From the NCBI RefSeq assembly GCF_043945595.1, contig NZ_JBIFNP010000001.1, positions 62,001-126,000 of the forward strand: a stretch of 64,000 bases of DNA. The letters run 5' to 3'. Positions 34,905 through 45,504 of the stretch are shown here, one piece after another (position 1 is the stretch's first letter; each line of letters starts with the position of its first letter). The position numbers were made by a program, and so were the translations under genes. Source of the DNA: Paenibacillus_S sp043945595 (GTDB taxonomy: Bacteria > Bacillota > Bacilli > Paenibacillales > NBRC-103111). Under the pieces are notes generated by a model. The model did no database searches. It was not told the origin of the DNA and saw only the letters and a program-made list of their open reading frames with translations.

Positions 34905-35783
34905 ATGATTTTGACCAAAAGCGACCGCACCTTTAATACGGTGAATGCGATTCTTCTCGGCATTATGGGGATCATCACTTTCTTCCCTTTATATTATGTC
35001 TTTGTCGTTTCGTTCACCGATCCGTCGGCTTATTTATCCAACGAGCTGAAGCTGCTTCCTACGAAGTGGAGCCTGGCTTCCTACAAATATTTGATGTCGA
35101 CCGATGCTTTCTTGAATGCGATTGGCAACAGCGTGTTTCTGGCCGTCGTCGGCACAGCGCTCAGCCTGCTCGTTACTTCCTGCCTGTCCTACGCGATTTC
35201 CCGCAAAAGGCTGCAGGGCCGCAAGTTCATGATGCTCTTGATTCTGCTGACCACCTTGTTCAATCCGGGCATCATTCCTCCGTATTTGCTGGTGAGGGAC
35301 CTGCATCTGATTAACAGCACTTGGTCGCTGATTCTGCCGGTGCTGACAAGCGGCTGGTACGTGCTGCTGATGAAAGGCTTCTTCGACAGTATTCCGGCAA
35401 GCTTGGAAGAAGCGGCCCGCATCGACGGCTGCAACGATGTCAGCGTGTGGTACCGCATCATTTTACCGCTTTCCTTGCCTTCATTGGCTGCATTCGGGTT
35501 GTTTTACGCCGTAGCTTACTGGAACACGTTCTTTACGGCGCTCTTATACATTAATGATTTCACCAAGCATCCGCTCCAGGTACTGCTGCAAAACATGCTG
35601 ATCGACGCTTCGACGGCAGCAGGGGGAGGCGCCGCGGCCGAAATGATGTCCGAGCAGCGCATTCCGCCTGAAACGTTGAAGATGGCTGCTGTCGTTGTAG
35701 CGACGGTGCCGATCCTGCTGGTGTACCCTTTCCTGCAAAAGCATTTTGCCAAGGGAGCCATGGTCGGTTCGGTTAAAGAATAA
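34905..35783 (+). CDS. ABC sugar transporter permease, LplC type
   Basis: The 292-residue membrane protein is the second permease. Typical parts are FPLYYVFVVSFTDPSAYL, the LEEAARIDGCNDVSVWYRIILPLSLP EAA loop, and the end FLQKHFAKGAMVGSVKE. It is preceded by GGGAGGAGGAGG and follows the first permease by 21 bases. Confidence 0.93.
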   Translation: MILTKSDRTFNTVNAILLGIMGIITFFPLYYVFVVSFTDPSAYLSNELKLLPTKWSLASYKYLMSTDAFLNAIGNSVFLAVVGTALSLLVTSCLSYAISRKRLQGRKFMMLLILLTTLFNPGIIPPYLLVRDLHLINSTWSLILPVLTSGWYVLLMKGFFDSIPASLEEAARIDGCNDVSVWYRIILPLSLPSLAAFGLFYAVAYWNTFFTALLYINDFTKHPLQVLLQNMLIDASTAAGGGAAAEMMSEQRIPPETLKMAAVVVATVPILLVYPFLQKHFAKGAMVGSVKE

Positions 35784-35812
35784 TTTAAGTAAACAAAGGG
35801 GAGAGCTTTTCT

Positions 35813-37342
35813 ATGAAAATGAATAAGAAAACAGCGGCCGTTGCCGCATCCACACTTCTTGTTTCCTCGATGCTTGCCGCTTGCGGCAATGCCGACAAAT
35901 CCGGAGCCGCCGGCGGTGACGGAGGAAATTCCGGCAAACCGACCGATATCAGCATCATGACGATGTATTACACGCCGGAGCCTCCGGGACCGGACAATGT
36001 GGTCGTGAAGGAAATCGAGAAGAAAACGAATACGAAGCTGAAAATCACTTGGGTGTCTCCGAACAACTATGCGGATAAAATTAACGTGACCTTGGCATCG
36101 GGCGATATTCCGGATTTGATCCTGCTGGACGATCCGTTCAGCGCGCAAGTACGCGGTATGGTAGCACAGGGCGCTTTCTGGGATTTGACGCCGATGCTGA
36201 AGGATTATCCGAACCTGATGCAGTATCCGAAGGAGTCTTGGGATAATACGAAGCAGGCTGACGGCAAAAATTACGGGATTCCCCGTGCCCGTCCGACCGA
36301 CGGCGGCGGCTTCCCTTACCTGCGGAAGGATTGGCTGGACAAGCTGAACCTGCCTATTCCTACAACGACCGATGAGCTGTATACGGTATTGAAGGCATTT
36401 GTCGAGAAGGATCCGGACGGCAACGGCAAGAACGATACGATCGGCTACGCCGGCTTCGTGGATCAGAACGGGATGAGCTACCTGGGCCAGCTGCAGAACA
36501 GCTTCACCAAAGTCAACGGAGACTGGAAGCTTGTCGACGGCAAGCTGGTGAACGTCAACGTGCTGCCTGAAGTGAAGGATGCGCTCGTATGGCTGAACCG
36601 TGCCTATAAAGAGAAGCTGATTCCTGAGGACGTGGCTGTGCTGAAAAATACGCAGGCCAAAGACCTGCTGAAAGGCAACCGCGCGGGCGGCTTCCAGGAT
36701 ACGGCTGAAGCGGCTTGGGAACCGACAGAAGAGCTTCGCAAAACGGATCCGAAGGCGGACTTCATTCCACTGGTTTCCTTGAACGGCTATTCGAATAAAG
36801 ACAGCGGATTCTTCGGTATGTATGCGATTCCGAAATCCGTACCGGAAGCGAAAGTGAAGCAGCTGCTGAAATTTATGGATTACGGCGCTACGCAGGAAGG
36901 CTATGATCTGGCGAGCTTCGGTTTGAAGGATGTCCACTACACGGAGAAGGACGGCATCAAGACGCCGACAGAACAGGCGAAAAAAGACATTGTCGCTCAG
37001 CAGGCGCTGGGTCAAATTTTCTTGAAATATGACCAATATCTGCGCGCTTACCGTACAGGCATGCCGAATGACGTGCTGGAGCGCAACAAAAAGATTATCG
37101 ATGAAAAAGCAAAAATCAGCGTCGGCGATCCTTCCCTTGGTCTGAATTCCGATACGAACGTGAAGGTCGGCACCGAGCTGAGAAAGAAAATTCAAGATAT
37201 GAAAACAAAGGTGATTATGGGTAAAGAGCCGATCAGCGCTTGGGACGATTATGTGACCAAGTTGAAAGCAGACCCGGATTTGGCGAAAATTACGGCTGAA
37301 CTGAACGATGCTTACCAAAAACGGAACGCGGCAAGCAAATAA
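35813..37342 (+). CDS. Extracellular sugar-binding lipoprotein, LplA type
   Basis: The 509-residue precursor has a signal peptide with lipobox LAAC (Cys about 23) and a Gly/Ser-rich linker. A type I solute-binding fold follows: ISIMTMYYTPEPPGPDN at the start, GDIPDLILLD, and the Ca-site-like DPDGNGKNDTIGYAG. It is the binding protein of the importer encoded just upstream, anchored outside the membrane. A hairpin after it may lower expression of the regulator gene downstream. Confidence 0.93.
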   Translation: MKMNKKTAAVAASTLLVSSMLAACGNADKSGAAGGDGGNSGKPTDISIMTMYYTPEPPGPDNVVVKEIEKKTNTKLKITWVSPNNYADKINVTLASGDIPDLILLDDPFSAQVRGMVAQGAFWDLTPMLKDYPNLMQYPKESWDNTKQADGKNYGIPRARPTDGGGFPYLRKDWLDKLNLPIPTTTDELYTVLKAFVEKDPDGNGKNDTIGYAGFVDQNGMSYLGQLQNSFTKVNGDWKLVDGKLVNVNVLPEVKDALVWLNRAYKEKLIPEDVAVLKNTQAKDLLKGNRAGGFQDTAEAAWEPTEELRKTDPKADFIPLVSLNGYSNKDSGFFGMYAIPKSVPEAKVKQLLKFMDYGATQEGYDLASFGLKDVHYTEKDGIKTPTEQAKKDIVAQQALGQIFLKYDQYLRAYRTGMPNDVLERNKKIIDEKAKISVGDPSLGLNSDTNVKVGTELRKKIQDMKTKVIMGKEPISAWDDYVTKLKADPDLAKITAELNDAYQKRNAASK

Positions 37343-37352
37343 TACATTTCTA

Positions 37353-37388
37353 CCCCCTCGGATGCCGAAATACCCGGCGTCGAGGGGG
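37353..37388 (+). terminator. Hairpin between binding-protein and regulator genes
   Basis: CCCCCTCG pairs with CGAGGGGG around an inner GCCG/CGGC stem. The following ATTTCC is a weak T-tract, so it may be a partial terminator. Confidence 0.55.
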
Positions 37389-37469
37389 ATTTCCGCATTG
37401 CGGCAGGGTGGGCACAAGCGGGAGAGATCGGTATAATAAAGAAACACAACAAGAAGAGAGGGACTAGCT

Positions 37470-39827
37470 ATGTGGTTTCGATGGCAGCAGCTGTGGCATT
37501 GGTGGACGCAGCGTTCCGGCAGAAGCAATTTTTATCGTAAAAGCTTGATCCTGGTGCTGTGCATTACCAGCTTGCCTACAGCGATCATCGGTATCACATC
37601 CTATATTACCGGAAGGGCGCACATCGAGAACGAGATTACGAGGAATCATGAAGCGCTGCTGAAAAAGACGATTGACCGGATGAACGACAATCTGGCTCAG
37701 CTGGAGCTTGCGGCGACGCAGTGGTCGTTGGACAGCCGGCTTGACCTGCGTCTGCGCAATATTAATTTAAGCGACGATTATAATACAACGCAAAATTTGT
37801 ACCGGTTTCTCGGCGTGATGAAAGGGGCCTATCCGCTGATTGAGCAGGCCCAGCTGTATTTGGATCGGAGTCAGCCGTTGGTTATCTCCGATATTGAGGG
37901 AATCGTTCCTATCCTGAACGAGCAGGAGCGAAGCCAGTTTCACGAGCTGATGGATCAAGACCGCGGCGTGTTCTGGAAGGATTCGTTTCCGAAGGTCAAT
38001 GCCAAGGGAGACACTTCCCAGGTCGCCTTGATTCAGAAGCTGCCGAGCATCGGCGAACCGTATGGGGCGCTGATCTTGTATTTGGATAAAACGAAGCTCG
38101 TGCATATGGTAGAGGAAATGACCACAGATGTGGACGGGGCTTCCATTCTGATGGGGAAGGATGGCCGCATCATCGTCTCCCAGACGGCTGCATCCGAGGA
38201 ACAAGCCGCCTTAGCCGGGATTGTTCATGAAAGCGTGACGTCCAGGACGGAGGAGGACGGGTCTTATCTGCTGGATTACGACGGGAAATCGTATTCCGTT
38301 TCCTACGGCCAGTTTTCCCGCTTGGGCACCCCGTGGAGGTATGTAGCGGCAACGTCGCTCGACCAGATGACGGCGCCTGTCGTCATCATGTCAAGAATCA
38401 TGCTGGCTGTTGCCGGCATAGGGCTGCTGATCGCGGTGCTGCTGTCCTGGGTCGCTTCAAATCGGATTTACCGGCCGATCGGGCGGCTCGTGAATGTGAT
38501 GAGGGATCACAATCAGAAGACGGCGCAGGACAATCCGGGGGACGAGCTGGAGTTCATCGAGAGCCAGTGGAAGCATTTGAGCCAGGAGAGCAAGGCGCTG
38601 GAAAGCAGGCTGGAGCAGGCGTACCCGTCGCTTCGGACGGCCTTCCTGATGCAGCTCGTGCAGGGCCATTTCTATTCGCTCAGCGAAGCGGAGATCCGCG
38701 GCCGGATGGCGAGCTTCGGCTGGCAGCCGGATTCGCAGTGGTTTGCACTGCTGCTGGTGCAGATTACCGGCTTTGCCAAGGAAGGGGGCCGCTTTCTCGA
38801 AAGCGAGGAGCAGCTGGCTACGTTCGCCGCGGCGAATATCGCGGAGGAAATCGTCCGGACGCGAAGCCATCATGCGGAAATTATCAACTTTCAGGATATG
38901 ACGGTCGGGGTACTGCTCTCGTATCCGATGGATCGGACGAAGCAGCAGGTCAAGGAGGAGCTGTACCTGCTGTCGGACGATCTGGTGCATACGATCAGCT
39001 CCCTGCTCAAAATGCAGGCGGCCATCTGTATCGGCCGGCTGACCTCGGAGGTGCGGGACATTCCGCAGCTGCTGCCGTTTCTGCGCAATGCGATCCGATA
39101 CCGAGATCTGAAGGAAGACCGCCAGGTGCTTGACCTGGAGGAAATGCTTCCGAGCGCGAATCAGGAGGTGCAGTATCCTTTTGCACTTGAGAAGGAATTG
39201 ATGCAGGCGATCCGGATGGGGCAGGGAGAGCAGTCGCTGCAGCTGATCGGCCGCTTCGTTCAGGAGCTCGTCTCTCAATCCGGCAATGAGAAGCTGCTGC
39301 AGGAGGGTGTCATGCAGGTGCTCGGCAGCATGCTTCATACGATGCTCGAGACCGGGTATCACCCGCATCATATGTTTGAAGGGAACAATTTGTACGAGCA
39401 TTTGAACCAGCTGCGGGAGCCGGAGCAAATGGTTCGCTTCTTCCAGCAGCGGGTGATTTCCCCTTATATGGAGAAGCTCGGCCGTCATCAGGACATGCAT
39501 ATGAAGCAGCTGGTCGAGCGGGTGACGGATCTGCTGAAGGATCGGTTTATGAGCGATATTTCGCTGGAAGAGTGTGCCGACGCATTCGATACGACGCCTT
39601 ATGCGCTCAGCAAAGCGTTCAAGCAGATTAACGGCATGAACTTTATCGATTATTTGATTTTGCTGCGGATGGATAAAGCGAAGGAGCTGCTGATCGGCAC
39701 GGATTTGAAGGTGAATGAGATTGCCGAGCGGATCGGCTACCAGCCTTCTTATTTCATCCGGCTGTTCAAGAAATACGAGGATATGACGCCCGGACAGTTC
39801 CGGGAGCGTGTTTCACAGTTGAAATAA
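37470..39827 (+). CDS. Transmembrane sensor AraC-family regulator, YesS-like
   Basis: The 785-residue protein has helix 1 (residues 25-45), an extracytoplasmic sensor of about 250 residues, helix 2 (about residues 305-325) and a HAMP-like segment (NRIYRPIGRLVNVM). A middle domain and a C-terminal AraC helix-turn-helix pair follow (ISLEECADAFDTTPYALSKAFK; VNEIAERIGYQPSYFIRLFKKYEDMTPGQFRE). Such proteins sense a sugar or the loaded binding protein and activate the adjacent transporter genes. It lies 127 bases after the binding-protein gene. Confidence 0.9.
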   Translation: MWFRWQQLWHWWTQRSGRSNFYRKSLILVLCITSLPTAIIGITSYITGRAHIENEITRNHEALLKKTIDRMNDNLAQLELAATQWSLDSRLDLRLRNINLSDDYNTTQNLYRFLGVMKGAYPLIEQAQLYLDRSQPLVISDIEGIVPILNEQERSQFHELMDQDRGVFWKDSFPKVNAKGDTSQVALIQKLPSIGEPYGALILYLDKTKLVHMVEEMTTDVDGASILMGKDGRIIVSQTAASEEQAALAGIVHESVTSRTEEDGSYLLDYDGKSYSVSYGQFSRLGTPWRYVAATSLDQMTAPVVIMSRIMLAVAGIGLLIAVLLSWVASNRIYRPIGRLVNVMRDHNQKTAQDNPGDELEFIESQWKHLSQESKALESRLEQAYPSLRTAFLMQLVQGHFYSLSEAEIRGRMASFGWQPDSQWFALLLVQITGFAKEGGRFLESEEQLATFAAANIAEEIVRTRSHHAEIINFQDMTVGVLLSYPMDRTKQQVKEELYLLSDDLVHTISSLLKMQAAICIGRLTSEVRDIPQLLPFLRNAIRYRDLKEDRQVLDLEEMLPSANQEVQYPFALEKELMQAIRMGQGEQSLQLIGRFVQELVSQSGNEKLLQEGVMQVLGSMLHTMLETGYHPHHMFEGNNLYEHLNQLREPEQMVRFFQQRVISPYMEKLGRHQDMHMKQLVERVTDLLKDRFMSDISLEECADAFDTTPYALSKAFKQINGMNFIDYLILLRMDKAKELLIGTDLKVNEIAERIGYQPSYFIRLFKKYEDMTPGQFRERVSQLK

Positions 39828-39913
39828 GCGGAAATTTAATTGTACACAGTGGGATAAAATCGAATAATTTCGCGACGAGAGAGCGATCGGAAGAACAAGC
39901 CATAAACTGTTCC

Positions 39914-40155
39914 GGAGGATACCTCACCTGCGTTGAGGCCACTGAAAAACTAGCGGAGCGTGCGGAATCGTTCTGTAGAAGCGAAAGCGTTCGCCTTTGT
40001 CCTTGGATTTCAACCGCTACAAGCGGGTTATAATCAAAGAAATCCAGGGACAACAGCGATCAGAAGAATGTTCCGTACTCGGAGCGATGCCTTTTTCAGT
40101 GGCCTCCCTGCGTCTATGCTCATTTTTCGCTTAGTGCGGGTTTCTCAACAGTCCA
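39914..40155. repeat. 224-bp repeat family, copy 3: diverged right arm, interrupted by a MITE
   Basis: 39914-39933 (GGAGGATACCTCACCTGCGT) joined to 40107-40150 matches the reverse complement of copy 1 over about 58 bases. It includes CCTGCGTCTRTGCTC, the TTTTTC run and the end GGGTTTCTCAACAG. Similarity is roughly 85 percent by eye. The other arm is not clear in 39835-39913. The element lies in the opposite orientation to copies 1 and 2. Its end directly abuts the terminator hairpin at 40157. The 172-bp insert splits it with a 7-bp duplication. Confidence 0.7.
39935..40106. mobile_element. 172-bp MITE with IS1182-type ends
   Basis: Perfect 15-bp inverted ends, GAGGCCACTGAAAAA and TTTTTCAGTGGCCTC, match those of the IS at 25466-27148. 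It is flanked by the direct repeat CCTGCGT (39927-39933 and 40107-40113). The interior is non-coding and largely palindromic (GGATTTC/GAAATCC; AACCGC/GCGGGTT). It contains GCCTTTG and CAACAGCG boxes also found in the other repeats of this window. It was probably moved by the IS1182-type transposase. Confidence 0.8.
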
Positions 40156-40156
40156 G

Positions 40157-40187
40157 CGGCTCCCTTTTCAAGGGGGCCGTTTTTTTT
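40157..40187 (+). terminator. Intrinsic terminator after the YesS-like gene
   Basis: CGGCTCCCTT-TTC-AAGGGGGCCG is followed by eight T. It ends the first ABC module and directly touches repeat copy 3. Confidence 0.85.
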
Positions 40188-40641
40188 ATTCGGGAAAAGA
40201 TGCTTCAGAATTTCTCTCACAATACGCAATGTTACGTTGCCGTGAGGCGGCAGGTTAAGCCAGCTGGAGTAAACGGATTGCCACGTGAGATCGTGGAGGA
40301 ATGGCCTCAGGCGCGTATTGCGGCTCTGCATGGGGGAGGGCCGGCTCCTTTTTTGTATCCAAAGACGCTAACAGCGGTGGTATCGTGTTGAAAATCAGAC
40401 ATCATGTGAAATTTTTGATCTTATGGCTGGAGACGGAGGGAATTCGCCATGAACGCAAATTGTGGCTCTATTCCAATAGGTGTTGTGTATGGCATGATGT
40501 AAGCGGATACATTGCGGTGCTGAAGCAGCTGCCCATACAGAATTCGGAATCACTTTTGCCGGAGGCGCTTTGCGCAGCAGGTGCAGCATGTTTGGCACAG
40601 CATGTTAATGTACAACAGAAACCTAAAGGAGGTGAAGCTGC
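40188..40641. other. Intergenic region before the second ABC module
   Basis: No convincing gene is seen in these 454 bases. A candidate -35 TTGAAA occurs at 40389, but I see no good -10. Open frames here lack ribosome sites and protein-like composition. The last bases hold the strong AAAGGAGGTG site of the next gene. Confidence 0.4.
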
Positions 40642-41511
40642 ATGAATCCGATAGGAGCGCACTGGAGCGGACGTTTGTTCGATACACTGAACGCCGTACT
40701 GCTGATCCTTGTCGCACTGGTCACCTTTTACCCGCTTTGGCACGAGGTATCGCTGTCGCTCAGCTCCATGGAGGAAGCGATGCGTGGAGGCGCATTCTGG
40801 TGGCCCCGGGATTTTACGATTTCGGCGTATCAGACGGTGCTCGGCTCGGAATACATCTGGGTTGCTTACGGGAACAGCATTTTTACGACAGTGGTCGGTA
40901 CCCTGCTTACGGTTCTGATGACGGCGGCCCTGGCCTACCCGTTGACCAAGGGCGAAATGCCGGCCCAGCGTATCATATTGCTGCTCATTTTATTTACGAT
41001 GCTGTTCAGCGGAGGGATGATCCCGACCTACCTGCTTGTAAAATCGCTCGGTCTGATCAACTCGCTCTGGTCGCTGATCTTGCCGACGGCTGTCTCAGCG
41101 TTTAATGTCATCATTATGATCAGCTTTTTCCGGACGCTGCCGCTTGAACTGGAGGATTCGGCGATGATCGACGGAGCCAATCCGCTCCGCATTTTTGCCT
41201 CGATCGTGCTGCCCTTGTCCAAGCCGGTGCTGGCAACCGTCGCGCTGTGGGAGGCGGTGGGCATCTGGAATAATTACTTGCAGGCGCTCATTTATTTGAA
41301 CGATAAGAGCAAGTATACGCTTCCGCTGCTGCTGCGGGACGTTATTAACGGCCAGGTGACGGCAAGAATGACCGGCGAGCTTACGGGGGCCTCGGTCGAC
41401 TCGGTCGTTGCGGCTACGATTATTGTAGCGATGGTTCCGATCTTATGCGTGTATCCGTTTCTGCAAAAATATTTTGTCAAAGGCGTGATGATCGGCTCCG
41501 TCAAAAGCTAA
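40642..41511 (+). CDS. ABC sugar transporter permease, LplC type (second module)
   Basis: The 289-residue membrane protein has six helices, the EAA loop LEDSAMIDGANPLRIFASIVLPLSKP, and the family end FLQKYFVKGVMIGSVKS. AAAGGAGGTG precedes the ATG. Unlike the first module, the LplC-type gene comes first here; its LplB-type partner lies 4 kb downstream, after the binding-protein and regulator genes. Confidence 0.93.
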   Translation: MNPIGAHWSGRLFDTLNAVLLILVALVTFYPLWHEVSLSLSSMEEAMRGGAFWWPRDFTISAYQTVLGSEYIWVAYGNSIFTTVVGTLLTVLMTAALAYPLTKGEMPAQRIILLLILFTMLFSGGMIPTYLLVKSLGLINSLWSLILPTAVSAFNVIIMISFFRTLPLELEDSAMIDGANPLRIFASIVLPLSKPVLATVALWEAVGIWNNYLQALIYLNDKSKYTLPLLLRDVINGQVTARMTGELTGASVDSVVAATIIVAMVPILCVYPFLQKYFVKGVMIGSVKS

Positions 41512-41544
41512 TCAGGCCGCTGAATCTATGAATGGGGGAAAACC

Positions 41545-43120
41545 ATGACGATGAGAAGAAAAGAGCTGTGGAAAAGTTTATTGGCGCTGCTGCTGGCGGC
41601 CGCGTCGCTGGCCGGGTGCACATCGAATTCAGGAAGCGTGGCAGGCGGGAGCACGGCAGGAGATGCGGGCACGGATAAGAAAGAGACGGCCTCGGACGGC
41701 CAGCCGGTGACCTACAAAATATTCCGCAATTTCGGCGCGCCGGAATATCCGGCGGACGGCGGACGCGGGAAGAAAGAGGTACTGGCCGCGCTGGATAAGG
41801 CGGGGCTGAAAGGAATCGATTTTAACGTGTCGCTTGCGAGCGGCTCGGAATATTTTACGAAGCTGAACCTTCAGGCGTCCTCAGGCGAGCTTCCCGACTT
41901 CTTCAATGTCGATATGGCGACACTGACCCGGTTTGCCGACGAAGGGCTTATAATGCCGCTTGACGATTTGCTGAAATCGGCGCCGAATGCGATGAAGCTG
42001 ATCAAGCCGGGAGATTTGGAGGCGCTCAAGTATAAGGGGAAAATATACGGACTGCCCGTAGGCTATCGCCCGGAGCCGTTTAACGGGCCGGATATCAGCG
42101 GGTTTAACGTCCGCCAGGACTGGCTCGACAATTTGGGACTGCAGCAGCCCAAAACGCTGGACGATCTATACAAGGTGCTGCAGGCATTCACCAATAACGA
42201 TCCGGACAAGAATGGGAAGAAGGATACGTTCGGTCTGAGCTCCGCCAAGACGGCCAATCCGCAGAATACGCAGTTCTCCGCTATTTTCGGAGCCTACGGA
42301 ATCATTCCTTCGTTTTGGCACGAGCGGGACGGTCAGCTGAAGCAGGGGATGGTGCTGCCGGAGACCAAAGAGGTGCTGGCGCTGCTTCAGAAATGGTATA
42401 AAGAAGGGCTGATCGATCCGGAGTTCATCATTATGGAAACGAAGCAGCTGGAGGAGAAGGTCATCGGTTCGAAGGTAGGCGTGTTTGAAGGCAGCGCCTT
42501 CAATGTCGATCCGAAGCAGCCGATCAACGTATCGCTGAAAAAAGCGGTGCCTGCGGGCAATCTGAAAATTTTGGCTCCGCCGGTCGGAACCGGGAGGCAA
42601 GCAGGGATGGCCCGAGAATGCTCCTGCCTATAACGATATCCGAGCTATCTCAGCCAAAGCGAAAAATCCCGAGCAGCTGATGAAACTGATCGACTGGCTC
42701 GCCTCGGACGCCGGCTTCAATCTGGTGACCTATGGCGTGGAAAACGAGCAGTACACTTTCGACAAGGCTAAAAACCGGGTTCAAATGACGGTGCCTTCCT
42801 ATTCCGAGCTGTATGCGCAGGGCTTCTCCAACCCGATCCGCTTTATTCAAGTGGTCGACCGGCGCTGGATGACGGAGGAGGCGCTGTCCGCGATGGAGAT
42901 TACGAATAAATATACGATCAAGAATCAATTCTGGAAAACAACGCAGGGCATGCTCGACTATCCCGATCTGCCGAAGCTGTGGTCGGAATATTTCGCCAAG
43001 ATCGTTACGGGTACATGGCCTGTCGATAAATGGGATGAATTTGTCACGAAATATTACAGCCAGGGCGGCAAAGAAATTGAGAAGCAGGTAAACGAGGAGT
43101 GGAACAAAACGAAGAAATAG
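41545..43120 (+). pseudogene. Extracellular sugar-binding lipoprotein, frameshifted (second module)
   Basis: The precursor begins with a signal peptide and lipobox (SLAGC, Cys about 25), then a type I solute-binding fold (YKIFRNFGAPEYP, GELPDFFNVD, NDPDKNGKKDTFGLS). The first frame breaks near 42588 after LKILAPPVG. Dropping one A from GTCGGAACCGGG gives V-G-P-G-G-K-Q-G-W-P-E-N-A, and the other frame continues to 43120 (LIDWLASDAGFNLVTYGVENEQYT). The repaired length is about 524 residues, normal. It is probably functional if the shift is a base-call error. Confidence 0.9.
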
Positions 43121-43297
43121 CGGGCCTCTGCCGCTCGGGCATTCAGCTCTAAGCATCCGGCTCTCGGATAGACTCCGACGCGTCCCCTGGCTCTCCGGGA
43201 AAAGGTTTTTAACCGTTCAGCTAGAACATAATGTAGAAGAAATACAATCGGGTGTGGAACGGTTCCATCCATCGGGGGGCAAGGGGGCAGCCAGGCT

Positions 43298-45482
43298 ATG
43301 AAAGATGCGAAACGGAAGTCTCAATTCGGGAAAATGCTGTTATCGTACTTATTGACCGTCATACTCCCGGTCGTCATTATCAGCTCATTGTATTACGTGC
43401 ATATGGCGGTGGAAAAGAAGCAGGAGCTTCAGAAGCAGGCGTCGGCCGATCTGGACGCCTTATACGTGCAGACCAAAATGGCGAAGGACAACATCGATAA
43501 TCTGGCGCTTCAGCTGGCATTAACGCCGGATCTCAACGCCAAGCTGACCAATCCGTTCGAGGCGGATATGTATGATTTCAGCGTGCTGAAGGAGCATCTG
43601 AAGAGTCAAATATCGGCAAGTCCGCTGATCTACTCAATGTACGTTTACTTTAAGCTAAACGATAAAGTATTGACGACGCGCGAAGGGTTTTACCCGCGGT
43701 CTGAGTTTTTCGACAAGGACCTGCTGGAGCGGATCCTGCAGCGCGGGGAAGGGCAGAGCGACTATGAAGTCCGTCTGCTGCAAAGCTCGATGGACCCATC
43801 TCTGGAGGTCATCAGCTTTAACCGGCCATTGCCTGTCACCAGCAAAGAGACGCTCGGCCAGCTGGTGCTGAATGTCCGCAAGGACGTGTTCTTCGGGATG
43901 GTGGAGCGGCTTGCAGACACGCAGCTGAACGGCATTACCATTCTTCGGTCGGACTCCGGTGAAGTGGTGTACGGCAGCGGAACGCCTGCCTTGTTGGAAG
44001 GGATATCTCCTGACAGCATGACCGGCTCGCGCATCGTCACTGATCATGGAGAGGAGCAGTTTCTCACCTACGTCAAATCCCGGTTTAATTCCTGGGTATT
44101 CGTCAAAAGCACGCCGTTCAGCGAGTACCAGCAGGCGATGGCGGGAATCCGGAGCGCGATTCTGCGCACCGCTGTGGTTGTGCTGATCATCGGCTTCGTC
44201 ATGTCCTATCTGATCTCGATTTTCATGTACGGACCCTGGAAGCAAATGATCCGCGAGCATGAAGAGATTAAGAGGACGATGGAGCGTACCAAGCCGATCG
44301 TGAAGCATAGACTCATCTATGACATGCTGAATAATTACATTACCGAGCCGAACCAGATCCGCGATCATCTGCAGCAGGTCGGCGTCCATTTTCCGTTCAG
44401 TCATTACACGGTCCTTTTGGTAGCCCCGTTCTACAAGGGAGCTCAAGAGGCGGAGCATGAACCTAACCTGCTGGCCTTCAGCTTTGTTGAAAACGCTTTA
44501 TCGAAGGCGATGCCTATTGCGGGCACGCTTTTCGGACCATGGCCAGTTCGGCTTCATTCTGAATCTGGAGCACGCAGAGCTGGAGGAGACCCAGCAGCAG
44601 GAGCTGGCTCTTGGGCTGCATGAAATCAACGAGAGCCTGCAGCAGCAGCATGGCGTCAGTCTGCAGTTTGCCGTGGGACGAAGCGGTTCCTTACTGGACG
44701 GTATCCATCTTTCTTATGCCGAGGTCAAGCGGATGATGAATTATAAGGCGCTGTTCAACAAGTCGGATGTCGTGTTCGTCCAAGAAGTGGAGACAGACCA
44801 TCGTATGGAATATCCGTTAGCGGTGCAAAAGGAGCTCGCCCATCATATTATGGCGGCCGATCATAGCAAAGCGAATGAGTCTGTAACCGGGTTTATGAAG
44901 ACTTACGTTCAGAAGAGCGGAAGCTCCCGTGAGCGGCTGCTGGAAATGATCATTATGCTGATCAGCGGCACAATGAACGACCTGTACCAGGAAGGGTACG
45001 ACGCCTTTATCTCGATGAATCTGCTGGAGCTGAACAGCTGCCGCAACAACGAAGAGCTGGAGGCGTTTATCCGGCGGTTTGTCGAGGAGCTGATCGGGAA
45101 GCTGGAGCGGCAGAGGCAGGAGAGCAGCACCTACAGCCTCTACATTGCCAAGGCCATCGAATATATCGAGATGAATTACCAAAGCAACATATCGGTAACG
45201 GATATTGCCGACCATGTAGGCCTTAGCGGAAGCTACCTGAGCCGGGTGTTCAAGGCCGAGACCGGCAAGCCGCCGCTTGAATATTTGAGCCGGCACCGCA
45301 TTATGCGCAGCAAAGAGCTGCTCCAGCACGACGTCCGGTCGTCTATGCAGGAGGTTAGTCAAGCGGTTGGTTACCATGATGCGCACAGCTTTATCCGATT
45401 TTTCAAAAAGTACGAGGGCTTGACGCCGGGCGAATACCGGAAGAAGCTTCTGGAGAAAAAAGACCCCGTCCAGCCCGGATAG
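43298..45482 (+). pseudogene. Transmembrane sensor AraC-family regulator, YesS-like, frameshifted (second module)
   Basis: The first frame (43298 to about 44545) has helix 1 (residues 12-30), an extracytoplasmic sensor and helix 2 (about residues 285-305). The second frame, open from before 44457 to 45482, ends in an AraC DNA-binding domain (ISVTDIADHVGLSGSYLSRVFKAETG; MQEVSQAVGYHDAHSFIRFFKKYEGLTPGEYRKK). They join near 44540, where I-A-G-T-L-F-G must meet H-G-Q-F-G-F-I-L. One base is wrong there. The repaired length is about 728 residues, close to its neighbour homolog. Confidence 0.88.
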
Positions 45483-45504
45483 CCCGAAGAGAGGAGGCCG
45501 GACG

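Noticed and set aside
35516..37528. A 670-codon open frame antisense to the LplC and LplA-type genes
   Set aside because: It is a shadow of clear ABC transporter genes, with His/Arg/Val-rich random composition.
39960..40645. Two plus-strand open frames between the ABC modules
   Set aside because: One lies mostly within the MITE and repeat, the other has no ribosome site and overlaps the next gene's start signal. Neither looks protein-like.
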